Positions 26,023-34,622 of a stretch of 64,000 nucleotides of DNA are shown here, one piece after another. The position numbers and the translations under genes were made by a program. This DNA is from Candidatus Poseidonia sp. (GTDB taxonomy: Archaea; Thermoplasmatota; Poseidoniia; Poseidoniales; Poseidoniaceae), in contig JAURDA010000003.1 of assembly GCA_030828165.1 (NCBI GenBank), positions 16,633 through 80,632 of the forward strand. Direction: 5' to 3'. Every line of letters begins with the position of its first letter. The stretch's first letter is position 1. The notes beneath the pieces are model-generated. The model was not told where the DNA came from, ran no database searches, and saw nothing but the letters and a program-made list of their open reading frames with translations.

Positions 26023-28056
26023 TCAACCGTGACGCCCGAAGTGGTGGTCAAGGCTGTCCAACGAGATCCGCAAGGAGGTTGGTCGTCCGTGGACACACGC
26101 CCACGGGTTTGGAATTCGGCGCATGTCGTCCAGCAGGCGACGCATCTCAGCGAGCGAGAGCGGCTCGTTGGCTTTCACGGCTCCTCTGCACGCGTTCATG
26201 AAGGCGATGTGGTCTTTTTTCGCTTCGATGGTCTCGAGCGGCCCACCGTCAAGCGCAAGATCTTGGAGCAGGTCAAGGAAAAACGGCTTGACTTCCTCGC
26301 CCGCCAGCAGCTGAGGCGAGGCGTTGAGCACCCATTCTCCTTCTTGGTGTTCCAAATGGAACCCGAGGGCTTTGAGCCGTTCGTGGTGGGCATCGACCAC
26401 CGCCGACTGCCGAGCATCCAGTTCAAGTTGGAGCGGTGCAAGTCGCTTTTGCGGTTCCCATGCTTGTCCGCTGTTGCGAAGCCGCTCGTATCGAACGCGT
26501 TCGTGAAGGGCGTGCTGGTCCACCAAGAGCAATTCGCCCTCTGCCTGAACCAAGATGTACGAGTCGGCAAACTGAGCCAGAGGTTCCATGGTCGGCAGAT
26601 CGTTGAGCACGCCATCAAGCGGGGCTTCTGTTGCCGGGGATTGCGTCTCGCTTGCACCAGCGTAGCGGTGGAGATGACGTTCTGCGGAGGACAGGTGTTG
26701 CGCGATGGGTTCACGCTCAAGATTCGGGAGAACGGCTTGACCCAGTGGCGAGGCCGAAACCGGGCGCGCTGAGGTGGTGCGTTCCACTTCCTCGGCCTCT
26801 TGTCCTACGAGATTGAGTTGTTTTCCCGCTGCAACGGCCCAGGCAGGAGGTGCGGCAGCGGGACGCCTTTGCTTCGCTTCACCGGCGTCAAGTCCGGCTG
26901 CAGAAGCCAATCCGTGGTTCGGTGTAGCTGCGCCTTGCGGAGGTTCCCCGGGCGCTTCGGGAGCAAAAAAGGACTCCACTTTAGCGGTGGTTTCTCGGGC
27001 TGCGAATCCTTGGAGTTCGGGTATGCCGCCGGTTGCATCGGGTTCGGTCGGCACGGCTTCAAGCGTGTGGGCAATGGCTCGCTCAAGCCGTTCGAGCACG
27101 CGCCATGAATGGCGCAGTCGGACCTCCCGTTTTGTGGGATGGACGTTGACGTCGACCTCGGTGGGCGGGCATGTTAGGTTGATGACGGCCAAGGGATGAC
27201 GGCCCTGCATCAATCGTGTCCGATACCCACGGCGGATGGCCTGCAGGAACGGGCCGGCGGCGACGGGGCGTCGGTTGATGAGCACGTGAATGTCATCCCC
27301 TTTCCCGCGAGTGATGTCGGGGGTGCTGATCCAACCTTCCCAACGCTCCTCGCCGGGGGCTTCTTCATCACCGGGCGGCTGCTGAAGCGGGACGAGTTCG
27401 GTGGCTTGCGCGCCCATCACGTCGTAGAGCCGGTCAAGCATGTCGTCGGTTGCAGGCACGTTGAGCAAGGTTCGCGCTTCGGATTTCAAGTGAAATCCGC
27501 ACTCGGGATGGGCGAGGGCATGGTTTACCACCACGTCGACAATTCGTGCCGTTTCGGTTTCGGGTCGTCGTTGAAAGGCCAGTCGTGCAGGCGTGTTGGC
27601 GAAGAGATGCTCCACCGAGATTCGGGTACCGTCCGACATGCCTTCGGGAACGGCGTCGGCTTTGACCCCGTCTTCCATTACCACGCTTGCGCCTTGGGTC
27701 CCCGCAGGTTGGCTTGAGACGGTGAGTTTCGAGACCATGCCGATGCTCGCAAGCGCTTCGCCACGGAAACCCAACGAGGCGATGGAGGCCAAGTCCTCCT
27801 TGGTCGTGAGTTTCGAGGTGGCGTGCCGGTCCAACGCCAACGGCAGGTCTTCTCGTTCGATGCCGCTGCCGTTGTCCTCAACGACCATCCGCTCGAAACC
27901 GCCGCTTTCAACGGTGACGGTGATGGACGTGGCGCCAGCATCCAAACTGTTTTCGATGAGCTCTTTGATGACCTGTGCCGGACGCTCGACCACCTCGCCT
28001 GCCGCGATGTGACCGATGGTCGCATCGTCCAACTGTTTGATTCGGCGCGGATTCAT
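26023..28056 (-). CDS. mutL: DNA mismatch repair protein MutL
   Basis: A 677-residue GHKL ATPase that couples MutS to strand removal. The N-terminus has motif I ELIENSLDAGAT, motif II EDNGSGI, motif III GFRGEALASI, and the PTKREVRLRH segment of the transducer domain. A Pro/Ala-rich linker spans about residues 340-470. The C-terminal domain carries the endonuclease motif DQHALHERVRYE, which fits DQHA-x2-E-x4-E, along with ACRGAVKA and the final CVHGRPT. It is therefore the nicking type of MutL rather than the E. coli type that depends on MutH. It overlaps mutS by four bases. Mismatch repair of bacterial type is rare in archaea and suggests old transfer. Confidence 0.95.
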   Translation of the reverse strand: MNPRRIKQLDDATIGHIAAGEVVERPAQVIKELIENSLDAGATSITVTVESGGFERMVVEDNGSGIEREDLPLALDRHATSKLTTKEDLASIASLGFRGEALASIGMVSKLTVSSQPAGTQGASVVMEDGVKADAVPEGMSDGTRISVEHLFANTPARLAFQRRPETETARIVDVVVNHALAHPECGFHLKSEARTLLNVPATDDMLDRLYDVMGAQATELVPLQQPPGDEEAPGEERWEGWISTPDITRGKGDDIHVLINRRPVAAGPFLQAIRRGYRTRLMQGRHPLAVINLTCPPTEVDVNVHPTKREVRLRHSWRVLERLERAIAHTLEAVPTEPDATGGIPELQGFAARETTAKVESFFAPEAPGEPPQGAATPNHGLASAAGLDAGEAKQRRPAAAPPAWAVAAGKQLNLVGQEAEEVERTTSARPVSASPLGQAVLPNLEREPIAQHLSSAERHLHRYAGASETQSPATEAPLDGVLNDLPTMEPLAQFADSYILVQAEGELLLVDQHALHERVRYERLRNSGQAWEPQKRLAPLQLELDARQSAVVDAHHERLKALGFHLEHQEGEWVLNASPQLLAGEEVKPFFLDLLQDLALDGGPLETIEAKKDHIAFMNACRGAVKANEPLSLAEMRRLLDDMRRIPNPWACVHGRPTSLRISLDSLDHHFGRHG

Positions 28057-30704
28057 TCGCCGTCCTCCAACATCGATTTCAGTCCGTAGAGGACGTCCAG
28101 CGCTTCCCTCGGCGTGAGGTCGTCCACGTTGGTCGCTTGCAGGGCGTCAAGGACCGGCTGGTTTGGAGGGGGAGTGGTTTCGGGAACAGGGGAGGTTGTC
28201 ATGGCTGCAGCGGCAAAATACCCCATCAAACTGGCTTGGCCAGCATCTCTCGATTTTGGTGTTCCCTGTTCTCCGGCTTTTGCGCCTCCAGCCTGTTGTT
28301 CGAGAAACGCAAGAAGGTCCGTCGCTCGTTCAACCACGCTGCGGGGAAGCCCGGCGAGGGCAGCCACTTGGACACCGTAGGAATCATCGCAAGGGCCGTC
28401 AGCCACCGTGTGGAGAAACTTGAGTTGGCCATCGATATGAGCGACTTGGACATGGACGTTGCAGAGGCCTTTGACCTCTCCCTCCAGGCCGATGAGTTGG
28501 TGGTAATGCGTGGCAAAGAGTGTTCTTGAGCCGAGTCGATTGCAGATATCTTCCGTGACCGACCACGCGATGGAAAGCCCATCGAAGGTGGACGTTCCTC
28601 GACCGATTTCATCCAAGAGGATCAGGGATTGCGAAGTGGCGCGCTTGAGGATGTGGGCGACCTCGATCATCTCCATCATGAAGGTCGACCTTCCACGTTT
28701 GAGGTCGTCGCTTGCGCCCACTCGAGTGAAAATTCGGTCCACAAGGCCAACGGTGGCTGCGTTCGCAGGGACAAAGCACCCTGTCTGGGCGAGCACGGTG
28801 ATGAGGGCGACGGTACGTAGATGGGTCGACTTCCCGCCCATGTTGGGTCCGGTGATGAGGTGGAAGGACCGTTTCTGGTTGAGATTCACGTCGTTGGGCA
28901 CGTAACCCTGTTGTGTCTCAAGAACAGCGTGGCGGGCTCCGTCGAGTTTGAGCACGGGTTTTTCGGTGATGGTGGGTTTGACCCATTGGCGTTCTCTTGA
29001 CACCGATGCGAAGCACTGCAGAACGTCGATGGTGGCGACGCGCCGTGCGATTTCCGTCAAGGTCCCGGCGTGTTCGCCGCAGTAGGATCGCAGTTCCAAG
29101 AAGCGGCGGTATTCGAGCTCCTTCAGTTTTGAATCCGCTGAGAGCAAGAGGTCGTCTCGTTCGATGAGTTCGGGGGTGGTGTAGCGCGACCCGTTGGTGA
29201 GTTGTTGCTTGCGTGTCCACGATTCGGGTACCTTGTCGGCGTTGGCTTGGGTGACTTCGATGAACCAACCCACCTGCCGATTGTTCTTCACTTTGAGCGA
29301 GGAGACGCCGAGTTCATCCCGTAACCTCACCTCAAGATTCGAGAACCAAGCCTTGCCTTCGGTGGTGATTTCTCGCAACCGGTCAACCTCTTCATCAACC
29401 CCGGTTTTCAACAACCCTCCGTCGCGAAGGCCGAGCGGCGGGGTTTCGTTCAAGGTTGCCGAGATCATCGTTGCCATTTCGGACAGGACCTCGAGTTCAG
29501 AACTGAGGTGCTGAAGCAAGGGGTCGTTGCTCTCCGTGCACCACGCAACCAACGCTGGCATGCGTTCCAGAGCATGCGCTGTCGCCACGAGGTCACGTGC
29601 GTTGCTTCGCTGGTACGCCAGTTGCGTGGCGAGGCGTTCCATGTCCCGTATACCCTTCAACGAGGTGCGCAGGCCGTCCAGTCTCCGCGCTGATTTTGCA
29701 AGGTTCCCAACCGCTTTGTGACGTGTCTCGATGGCTTCTGCATCGGCAAGCGGGTTGAGCAACCAGGTTTTGAGAACACGGCGGCCCATGGCGGTTCGGC
29801 AACGGTTCAGGGTGGAGAGAAGGCTCCCCTCGTGTTCCCCAGCGAGCGTTGAGGTCAGTTCCAAGTTCCGAAGCGTGGTTTGGTCGAGCAGCAGGCGTCC
29901 GTTTTCCTCAACCACTTCGACGTCTTGCAGGGGGATTTCACCTCGCATGTGGACGGTCGAGAGATAGTCCGCCGCCAAACCCGTCGCTGAAAGAGCGAGG
30001 GGCGCGCTGTCCAAGTCGAGGTGGCCCAGGTCGGCAACATCGAGCATGGTCTTCAGACGTTCTTTGGCTTTCTTTTGGGTGAGCCCGTGCTGGCTGATCA
30101 TGGTGCGGTCGAGCACCAGAAATAAACGTCCCATCGCCTCGTTTTCTGCATCCTGTGGCGAGAGGACGAGTTCGTTCGGCTGCCATCGCTGGAGGTCGTC
30201 TTCCAAACGAACGAATCGGTCGGCGCCTTGGTGCGTGCTGGCCCATGCTTTGCCGGTCGAGGCATCCAAGACGGCTACGCCCAACGCATCGCTTCCGAGG
30301 GATACGGCAGCGAGGAGGGATTGTTCGTCCATTTCAAGCAAGCTTTCCTCGAACAAACTGCCTGGCGTGTAAACACGCGTCACCACACGTTCGAGCAGTT
30401 TTGCCCCCTCTCGAAGTTCTTCCTCTTGCTCGGCAACGGTGACCTTGTATCCTGCACGAAGCATGGTTCGGAGGTGCTCCTCCAGCCCGTGCCACGGGAA
30501 TCCCGCCATGGGGATGGGCTGGTCGGCGTTTTTGTCTCGGGAGGTCAACGAGAGCCCGAGGACTTCGGCCGCTACCTCAGCGTCGTCGTGAAAGAGTTCG
30601 TAGAAATCGCCCATCCGGAAGAAGAGAATCGTGTCGGGATGTTGTTCTTTGATGTCAAAGAACTGATCCATCATCCCTCGCTTGGCTATCTCGGTCACCT
30701 CCAT
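28053..30704 (-). CDS. mutS: DNA mismatch recognition protein MutS
   Basis: An 883-residue MutS1. The mismatch-binding motif FFRMGDFYELF (Phe-x-Glu type, with the wedge Phe and Glu) is near residue 28, after an MMDQFFDIKEQHPD start. The C-terminal ABC ATPase has Walker A TGPNMGGKST, signature LKRGRSTFMMEM, Walker B LILLDEIGRGTSTFDG and the His switch FATHYHQL. A helix-turn-helix dimerisation end and an Ala/Pro-rich linker follow. It is upstream of mutL on the same strand with an ATGA overlap, so the two form an operon. Length and domain order match bacterial MutS closely, unlike the MutS2/MutS5 forms more often seen in archaea. Confidence 0.96.
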   Translation of the reverse strand: MEVTEIAKRGMMDQFFDIKEQHPDTILFFRMGDFYELFHDDAEVAAEVLGLSLTSRDKNADQPIPMAGFPWHGLEEHLRTMLRAGYKVTVAEQEEELREGAKLLERVVTRVYTPGSLFEESLLEMDEQSLLAAVSLGSDALGVAVLDASTGKAWASTHQGADRFVRLEDDLQRWQPNELVLSPQDAENEAMGRLFLVLDRTMISQHGLTQKKAKERLKTMLDVADLGHLDLDSAPLALSATGLAADYLSTVHMRGEIPLQDVEVVEENGRLLLDQTTLRNLELTSTLAGEHEGSLLSTLNRCRTAMGRRVLKTWLLNPLADAEAIETRHKAVGNLAKSARRLDGLRTSLKGIRDMERLATQLAYQRSNARDLVATAHALERMPALVAWCTESNDPLLQHLSSELEVLSEMATMISATLNETPPLGLRDGGLLKTGVDEEVDRLREITTEGKAWFSNLEVRLRDELGVSSLKVKNNRQVGWFIEVTQANADKVPESWTRKQQLTNGSRYTTPELIERDDLLLSADSKLKELEYRRFLELRSYCGEHAGTLTEIARRVATIDVLQCFASVSRERQWVKPTITEKPVLKLDGARHAVLETQQGYVPNDVNLNQKRSFHLITGPNMGGKSTHLRTVALITVLAQTGCFVPANAATVGLVDRIFTRVGASDDLKRGRSTFMMEMIEVAHILKRATSQSLILLDEIGRGTSTFDGLSIAWSVTEDICNRLGSRTLFATHYHQLIGLEGEVKGLCNVHVQVAHIDGQLKFLHTVADGPCDDSYGVQVAALAGLPRSVVERATDLLAFLEQQAGGAKAGEQGTPKSRDAGQASLMGYFAAAAMTTSPVPETTPPPNQPVLDALQATNVDDLTPREALDVLYGLKSMLEDGE

Positions 30705-30800
30705 GGCTTACGCTGGAGTTTGAGGAAGTTGACGAGGGCACATGAAGGTTCTCGCACCCTTCGTCTTCATCGCCGGATTCGGGCTGAAATCGCTCGGGAT

Positions 30801-32009
30801 TTAGGCAGGCCGTCGGAGTTCAACCAGGGCGTAACGAAGCATGAAGGCCAAGACCACGCCGCCGACGAGCACATAGAGCAGGTTCAGGAATCCTCGACCA
30901 CTCTCTATAGAGCCGTTGGCTTTGATGTCAATGCTCCACTGGACCGGGTCCCCGCTTTCATCCACGCCGTGAACGTGAATGAAATCACCCGATTCGCCGA
31001 CGGAGCTCAGGTCGACGGGGACGGGTCGTCCGAGGACGTGCGTTGAAAGGCCGGTGTCATCAAGACTCTGAAGCGTGGTGCTGCCCAAGGCTCCGAGGAA
31101 CCAAACGGTCCCCTCGCTGTCCCCGATAACCTGCACCGTGGGCGCTTCCAAGATTTCCACGTTCTCAGCGCCGTGGACCAACAAACTCAGGGTTGTTCCA
31201 CCGATGACGTGTTCGCCGTTGGCGGTGGAGGCGATGCTGTGGAACACGCCGCTGTCGTAGGTGTTCACTTTCTGAATCACCGGCGTAGCGTCGGAACCGT
31301 CCCAAGCAATCCATCCCAAAACAGGGCGTGCCTGGGGCGTTGCGGGGCTTGAGCCGTCGGCGCCCGAGGTGCTGTGATGGCTGCCCAGAGCGATCCAGAG
31401 CCCTTCGCTGTGGGCTTCAATCGTGTGCCACTGCACCCCCGTCGAGGTTGACATGGCGTGGGTGGGGTTCATCCCGACAATGCCTCGAAACGAGGTGTTG
31501 ACTCCTTCCTGGGTGAGCAAGAGGCGCTGCGTCCCGGTTTCGCTTTGATGTTCGGCAACGTCAAGCACGGCAAACACCCCGTTGTCCGTCGGGTATTCGT
31601 ATTTCACCATCTCGCCGTCCATCAAACCAACCACCTGGTTGTTTTGAATCGAGAAAAGGACTTCGCCACTGGGCATCGTCTTCAAAAAGCGTACATCGGC
31701 ACCTTTGTCCTCGGTTTGCGGACTGTAAACGGGCATTACGGTGTTGGTGGCCGGGTCTTCCGTGAACAGGTGATATCCTGCTTCGGGGGTGAAGACCAGA
31801 GCGGTGTAGGCTCCGTCGTGGTGATAGGCGATGTCCACAACCAGTCCGCCTGCATAGCCTGCGTCGTCGTTGGTGAGTTCAGCTCCGACAAAATGTTCGG
31901 TTGCGCCGATGGCGAAAGCACCGGCGATGACAAAAACAAGAAAAGCAGCCATGGAAAGCCATTGATGCTCGGATTCCTCTTCGAGGAGCCTCCGCCAACC
32001 TCCAGCCAT
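30801..32009 (-). CDS. Membrane-anchored beta-propeller-like protein
   Basis: An unrecognised 402-residue protein. A cytoplasmic N-terminus (MAGGWRRLLEEESEHQW) is followed by a membrane helix (LSMAAFLVFVIAGAFAIGA). A long beta-rich outer domain has repeated short strands of the kind seen in propellers (DIAYHHDGAYTALVF, GEVLFSIQNNQVVGL, HSIASTANGEHVIGG). A C-terminal membrane helix (LLYVLVGGVVLAFMLRYAL) and basic tail end it. The ATG at 32009 is chosen because a longer frame to 32129 would run into the promoter of the divergent L10e gene and gives no sensible signal. It resembles the proteins at 44.2 kb and 51.1 kb in general design. Confidence 0.7.
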   Translation of the reverse strand: MAGGWRRLLEEESEHQWLSMAAFLVFVIAGAFAIGATEHFVGAELTNDDAGYAGGLVVDIAYHHDGAYTALVFTPEAGYHLFTEDPATNTVMPVYSPQTEDKGADVRFLKTMPSGEVLFSIQNNQVVGLMDGEMVKYEYPTDNGVFAVLDVAEHQSETGTQRLLLTQEGVNTSFRGIVGMNPTHAMSTSTGVQWHTIEAHSEGLWIALGSHHSTSGADGSSPATPQARPVLGWIAWDGSDATPVIQKVNTYDSGVFHSIASTANGEHVIGGTTLSLLVHGAENVEILEAPTVQVIGDSEGTVWFLGALGSTTLQSLDDTGLSTHVLGRPVPVDLSSVGESGDFIHVHGVDESGDPVQWSIDIKANGSIESGRGFLNLLYVLVGGVVLAFMLRYALVELRRPA

Positions 32010-32145
32010 GAACCACGGTGCAGGCAAGCCATCATGAAGACTTTGCCCGAACCGAAGGCTTGGCGGCCATGGAGGTGCTTGGAAAGCGTCTAGCGGAGAT
32101 ATGATAAAGGGAGCATCGGTCGCAGGCATGCTTGGAGGGATATCT

Positions 32146-32685
32146 ATGGCACGAAAACCAGCAGTGATGTACCGTCGCTTGAAAGGCCCCGCCTACACCC
32201 GCCGAAAGTACATCGGCGGTGTGCCCAACAACCGTATTCACCAGTTCCACGTCGGAAACCGCCGTGCTGCAGAGACGGGCCAGTTCCCCGTTCGCATCGA
32301 ACTTCGAGCCGACAACGATGTCCAAATCCGACACACGGCTCTTGAAGCCGCCCGTGTGGTGTCCAACTCCACCATCCGTAAGGAGGCCGGTGCCCAAGGC
32401 TACGCTCTTCGAGTCCACACCTTCCCTCACCACGTGCTGCGTGAAAACAAGCAAGCGACCGGAGCCGGTGCTGACCGTGTCTCCCAAGGCATGCGATGCG
32501 CCTTCGGCAAGAACGTCGGCACGGCCGCTCGTGTCAAGCGAGGTCAGCGCGTTCTCTCCATTCAAGTGCACCCTCAGCACTACCTCACGGCCCGAGATGC
32601 GCTTCGAAAGGCCAGCATGAAGTTCCCCACTCCATGCACCATCCGCCTGATCAGCGGACACGAGCACCTTAAGGGACTCATTTGA
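32146..32685 (+). CDS. rpl10e: Ribosomal protein L10e (uL16)
   Basis: A 179-residue archaeal/eukaryotic L10e, the uL16 homologue of the large subunit near the peptidyl transferase centre. The diagnostic N-terminus is MARKPAVMYRRLKGPAYTRR (20 residues), followed by KYIGGVPNNRIHQF, a RVHTFPHHVLREN loop, and DRVSQGMRCAFGKNVGTAARV, which is the conserved loop near the tRNA acceptor ends. A GGAGGG site precedes the ATG at 32146; an ATG at 32101 would add 15 residues unlike the family. It stands between a membrane protein and the ABCE1 gene, both tied to other roles. Confidence 0.95.
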   Translation: MARKPAVMYRRLKGPAYTRRKYIGGVPNNRIHQFHVGNRRAAETGQFPVRIELRADNDVQIRHTALEAARVVSNSTIRKEAGAQGYALRVHTFPHHVLRENKQATGAGADRVSQGMRCAFGKNVGTAARVKRGQRVLSIQVHPQHYLTARDALRKASMKFPTPCTIRLISGHEHLKGLI

Positions 32686-32777
32686 GAGCAGCATCCAACC
32701 GGTGCATCGGCGGGTTTGGCCTGCCGTTTCGCAGGTGAAACAAAATAGCACAGACGAGAGGACGGTTCGGTGATATC

Positions 32778-34556
32778 ATGCGTGTTGCGGTTCTGAAGGA
32801 AGACAATTGTCAACCCAAGAAGTGCAACGACGAGTGTCACGATTTTTGCCCTCCCGTTCGCAACGGGCAAGAATGCATCATCATGGACGATCACACGGGT
32901 AAGCCTCACATTTCGGAGAGCCTCTGCATCGGGTGCGGAATTTGCATCAACAAGTGCCCTCACGATGCGTTGATCATCGAGAACTTGCCCAGCGAACTGG
33001 AAACCGACATGGTCCACCGCTATTCGATGAACGGCTTCCGGTTGTTCCGGCTTCCAACGCCCTCAAAAGAGAGCGTCGTGGGCATCCTGGGGCCCAACGG
33101 GATGGGGAAATCAACCGCCATCAGCGCCCTCTCGGGTCGTCTCATCCCCAACCTCGGTGATTGGCTTAATCAGGAGCCCGTTTGGGAGGACATCATTGCC
33201 TCGGTCCCCAAGGGGGAGCTTCGCGACTTCTTCATCGCTGTTCAGGAAGGTGAAATCAGCGTCGCCGTCAAACCGCAAAACGTTGACCGCCTGCCCAAGC
33301 GGGTCAAGGGGACGGTTCGCAATCTGCTCCAGCGCGTTGACGAACGGCATCTGTTTGACGAACTTACGGCGGCCCTCGGAATCGACCATCTCTTGGACCG
33401 AGAGGTGCACCAATTGTCGGGAGGTGAATTGCAGCGCATGGCGATGTGCGCCACCATTCTTCGGGATGTTGACGTCTACTTCTTTGACGAACCCTCGTCC
33501 TATCTTGACATTCACGAGCGAATGCGCATCGTCCGCATCATCCAAAACCTCGCTGAGACCAAACGGGTCATCGTTATCGAGCACGATTTGGCGGTGCTTG
33601 ACGTGCTCGCCGACCTCGTGCACATCGTTTACGGAAAGAAAGGCGCTTTCGGTATTTTCACACCTGCCCGCTCCACTCGCCAAGCCATCAACAGTTACCT
33701 CGACGGGTTCTTACCCGAGGAAAACGTTCGCATCCGAGACAAACCCATCAAGTTCCAGCGCCATCGAGATCGTGTTGCCGAATTGGGTTCACAGGTCGTA
33801 AGTTGGGGGGAACTCACAAAGAAATTGGGCGACTTCCAACTCACCGCCGGCGAAGGCGCTGTCCACCGTTCCGAAGTGGTTGGCGTGGTCGGTGCGAACG
33901 GGACGGGAAAGTCCACCATGATCAAAATCCTTGCAGGCGAACACGAATACGACGACGGCTGGGTGACCGCCGACGCCACCATTTCGTACAAACCTCAACA
34001 CATCGATGTTGACATCGACGGGTCGGTGCAACTGTGGCTTGACAGCGAGTTGGGGCCACGTTGGCGAAGCGGTGAATTCAACGTGAACGTCATCAAGGCC
34101 CTCGGCGTTGACCAATTACTGCCCAAACGCGTCAAAAAGTTGTCCGGTGGTGAGCGACAAGCCGTCTCCATCGCCCTCTGCCTCGGGCGTGACGCCGACC
34201 TGTACCTGCTCGACGAACCCTCTGCTCACCTTGACGCCAACGCTCGCATGGAAGCGGCGAAGGCGATTCGGCGAACGATGGAAGCCAACGAAAAGTCGGC
34301 CTTCGTTATCGACCACGATGTGTATTTCATCGACATCGTATCGGATTCCCTCCTCGTGTTCGAAGGCGAGGGCGGCGTGAAAGGCAAGGCAACCGGGCCG
34401 TTCAATTTGCGAACTGGAATGAACCGTTTCCTCTCAGGCGTGAACGTCACGTTCCGTAGGGATCACGATTCACGGCGGCCGAGAATCAACAAAAACGAGA
34501 GCCGGAAGGACCGTGAACAACGAAACAGTGGTGACTATTATTCCTACGATGCGTGA
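32778..34556 (+). CDS. rli1: Ribosome recycling ATPase ABCE1/RLI
   Basis: A 592-residue twin ABC ATPase that splits ribosomes after termination. The N-terminus carries two [4Fe-4S] clusters: Cys residues in NCQPKKCNDECHDFC with a later GQEC, and CIGCGICINKCPHDAL. NBD1 has Walker A GPNGMGKST, signature LSGGELQRM and Walker B VYFFDEPSSYLD. NBD2 has GANGTGKST, LSGGERQAV and LYLLDEPSAHLD. The hinge and the FIIDHD-type switch (FVIDHDVYFID) are present. Length is normal. The 92-nt gap before it holds no other gene. Its neighbour, L10e, is also translational, so the pair may be coexpressed. Confidence 0.97.
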   Translation: MRVAVLKEDNCQPKKCNDECHDFCPPVRNGQECIIMDDHTGKPHISESLCIGCGICINKCPHDALIIENLPSELETDMVHRYSMNGFRLFRLPTPSKESVVGILGPNGMGKSTAISALSGRLIPNLGDWLNQEPVWEDIIASVPKGELRDFFIAVQEGEISVAVKPQNVDRLPKRVKGTVRNLLQRVDERHLFDELTAALGIDHLLDREVHQLSGGELQRMAMCATILRDVDVYFFDEPSSYLDIHERMRIVRIIQNLAETKRVIVIEHDLAVLDVLADLVHIVYGKKGAFGIFTPARSTRQAINSYLDGFLPEENVRIRDKPIKFQRHRDRVAELGSQVVSWGELTKKLGDFQLTAGEGAVHRSEVVGVVGANGTGKSTMIKILAGEHEYDDGWVTADATISYKPQHIDVDIDGSVQLWLDSELGPRWRSGEFNVNVIKALGVDQLLPKRVKKLSGGERQAVSIALCLGRDADLYLLDEPSAHLDANARMEAAKAIRRTMEANEKSAFVIDHDVYFIDIVSDSLLVFEGEGGVKGKATGPFNLRTGMNRFLSGVNVTFRRDHDSRRPRINKNESRKDREQRNSGDYYSYDA

Positions 34557-34622
34557 TTTTTGGTCCGTGAACGTCCTCGGGGTGATTCGGTGCCCGTAGG
34601 ACTTCCACCACGTGGGGGGCCC

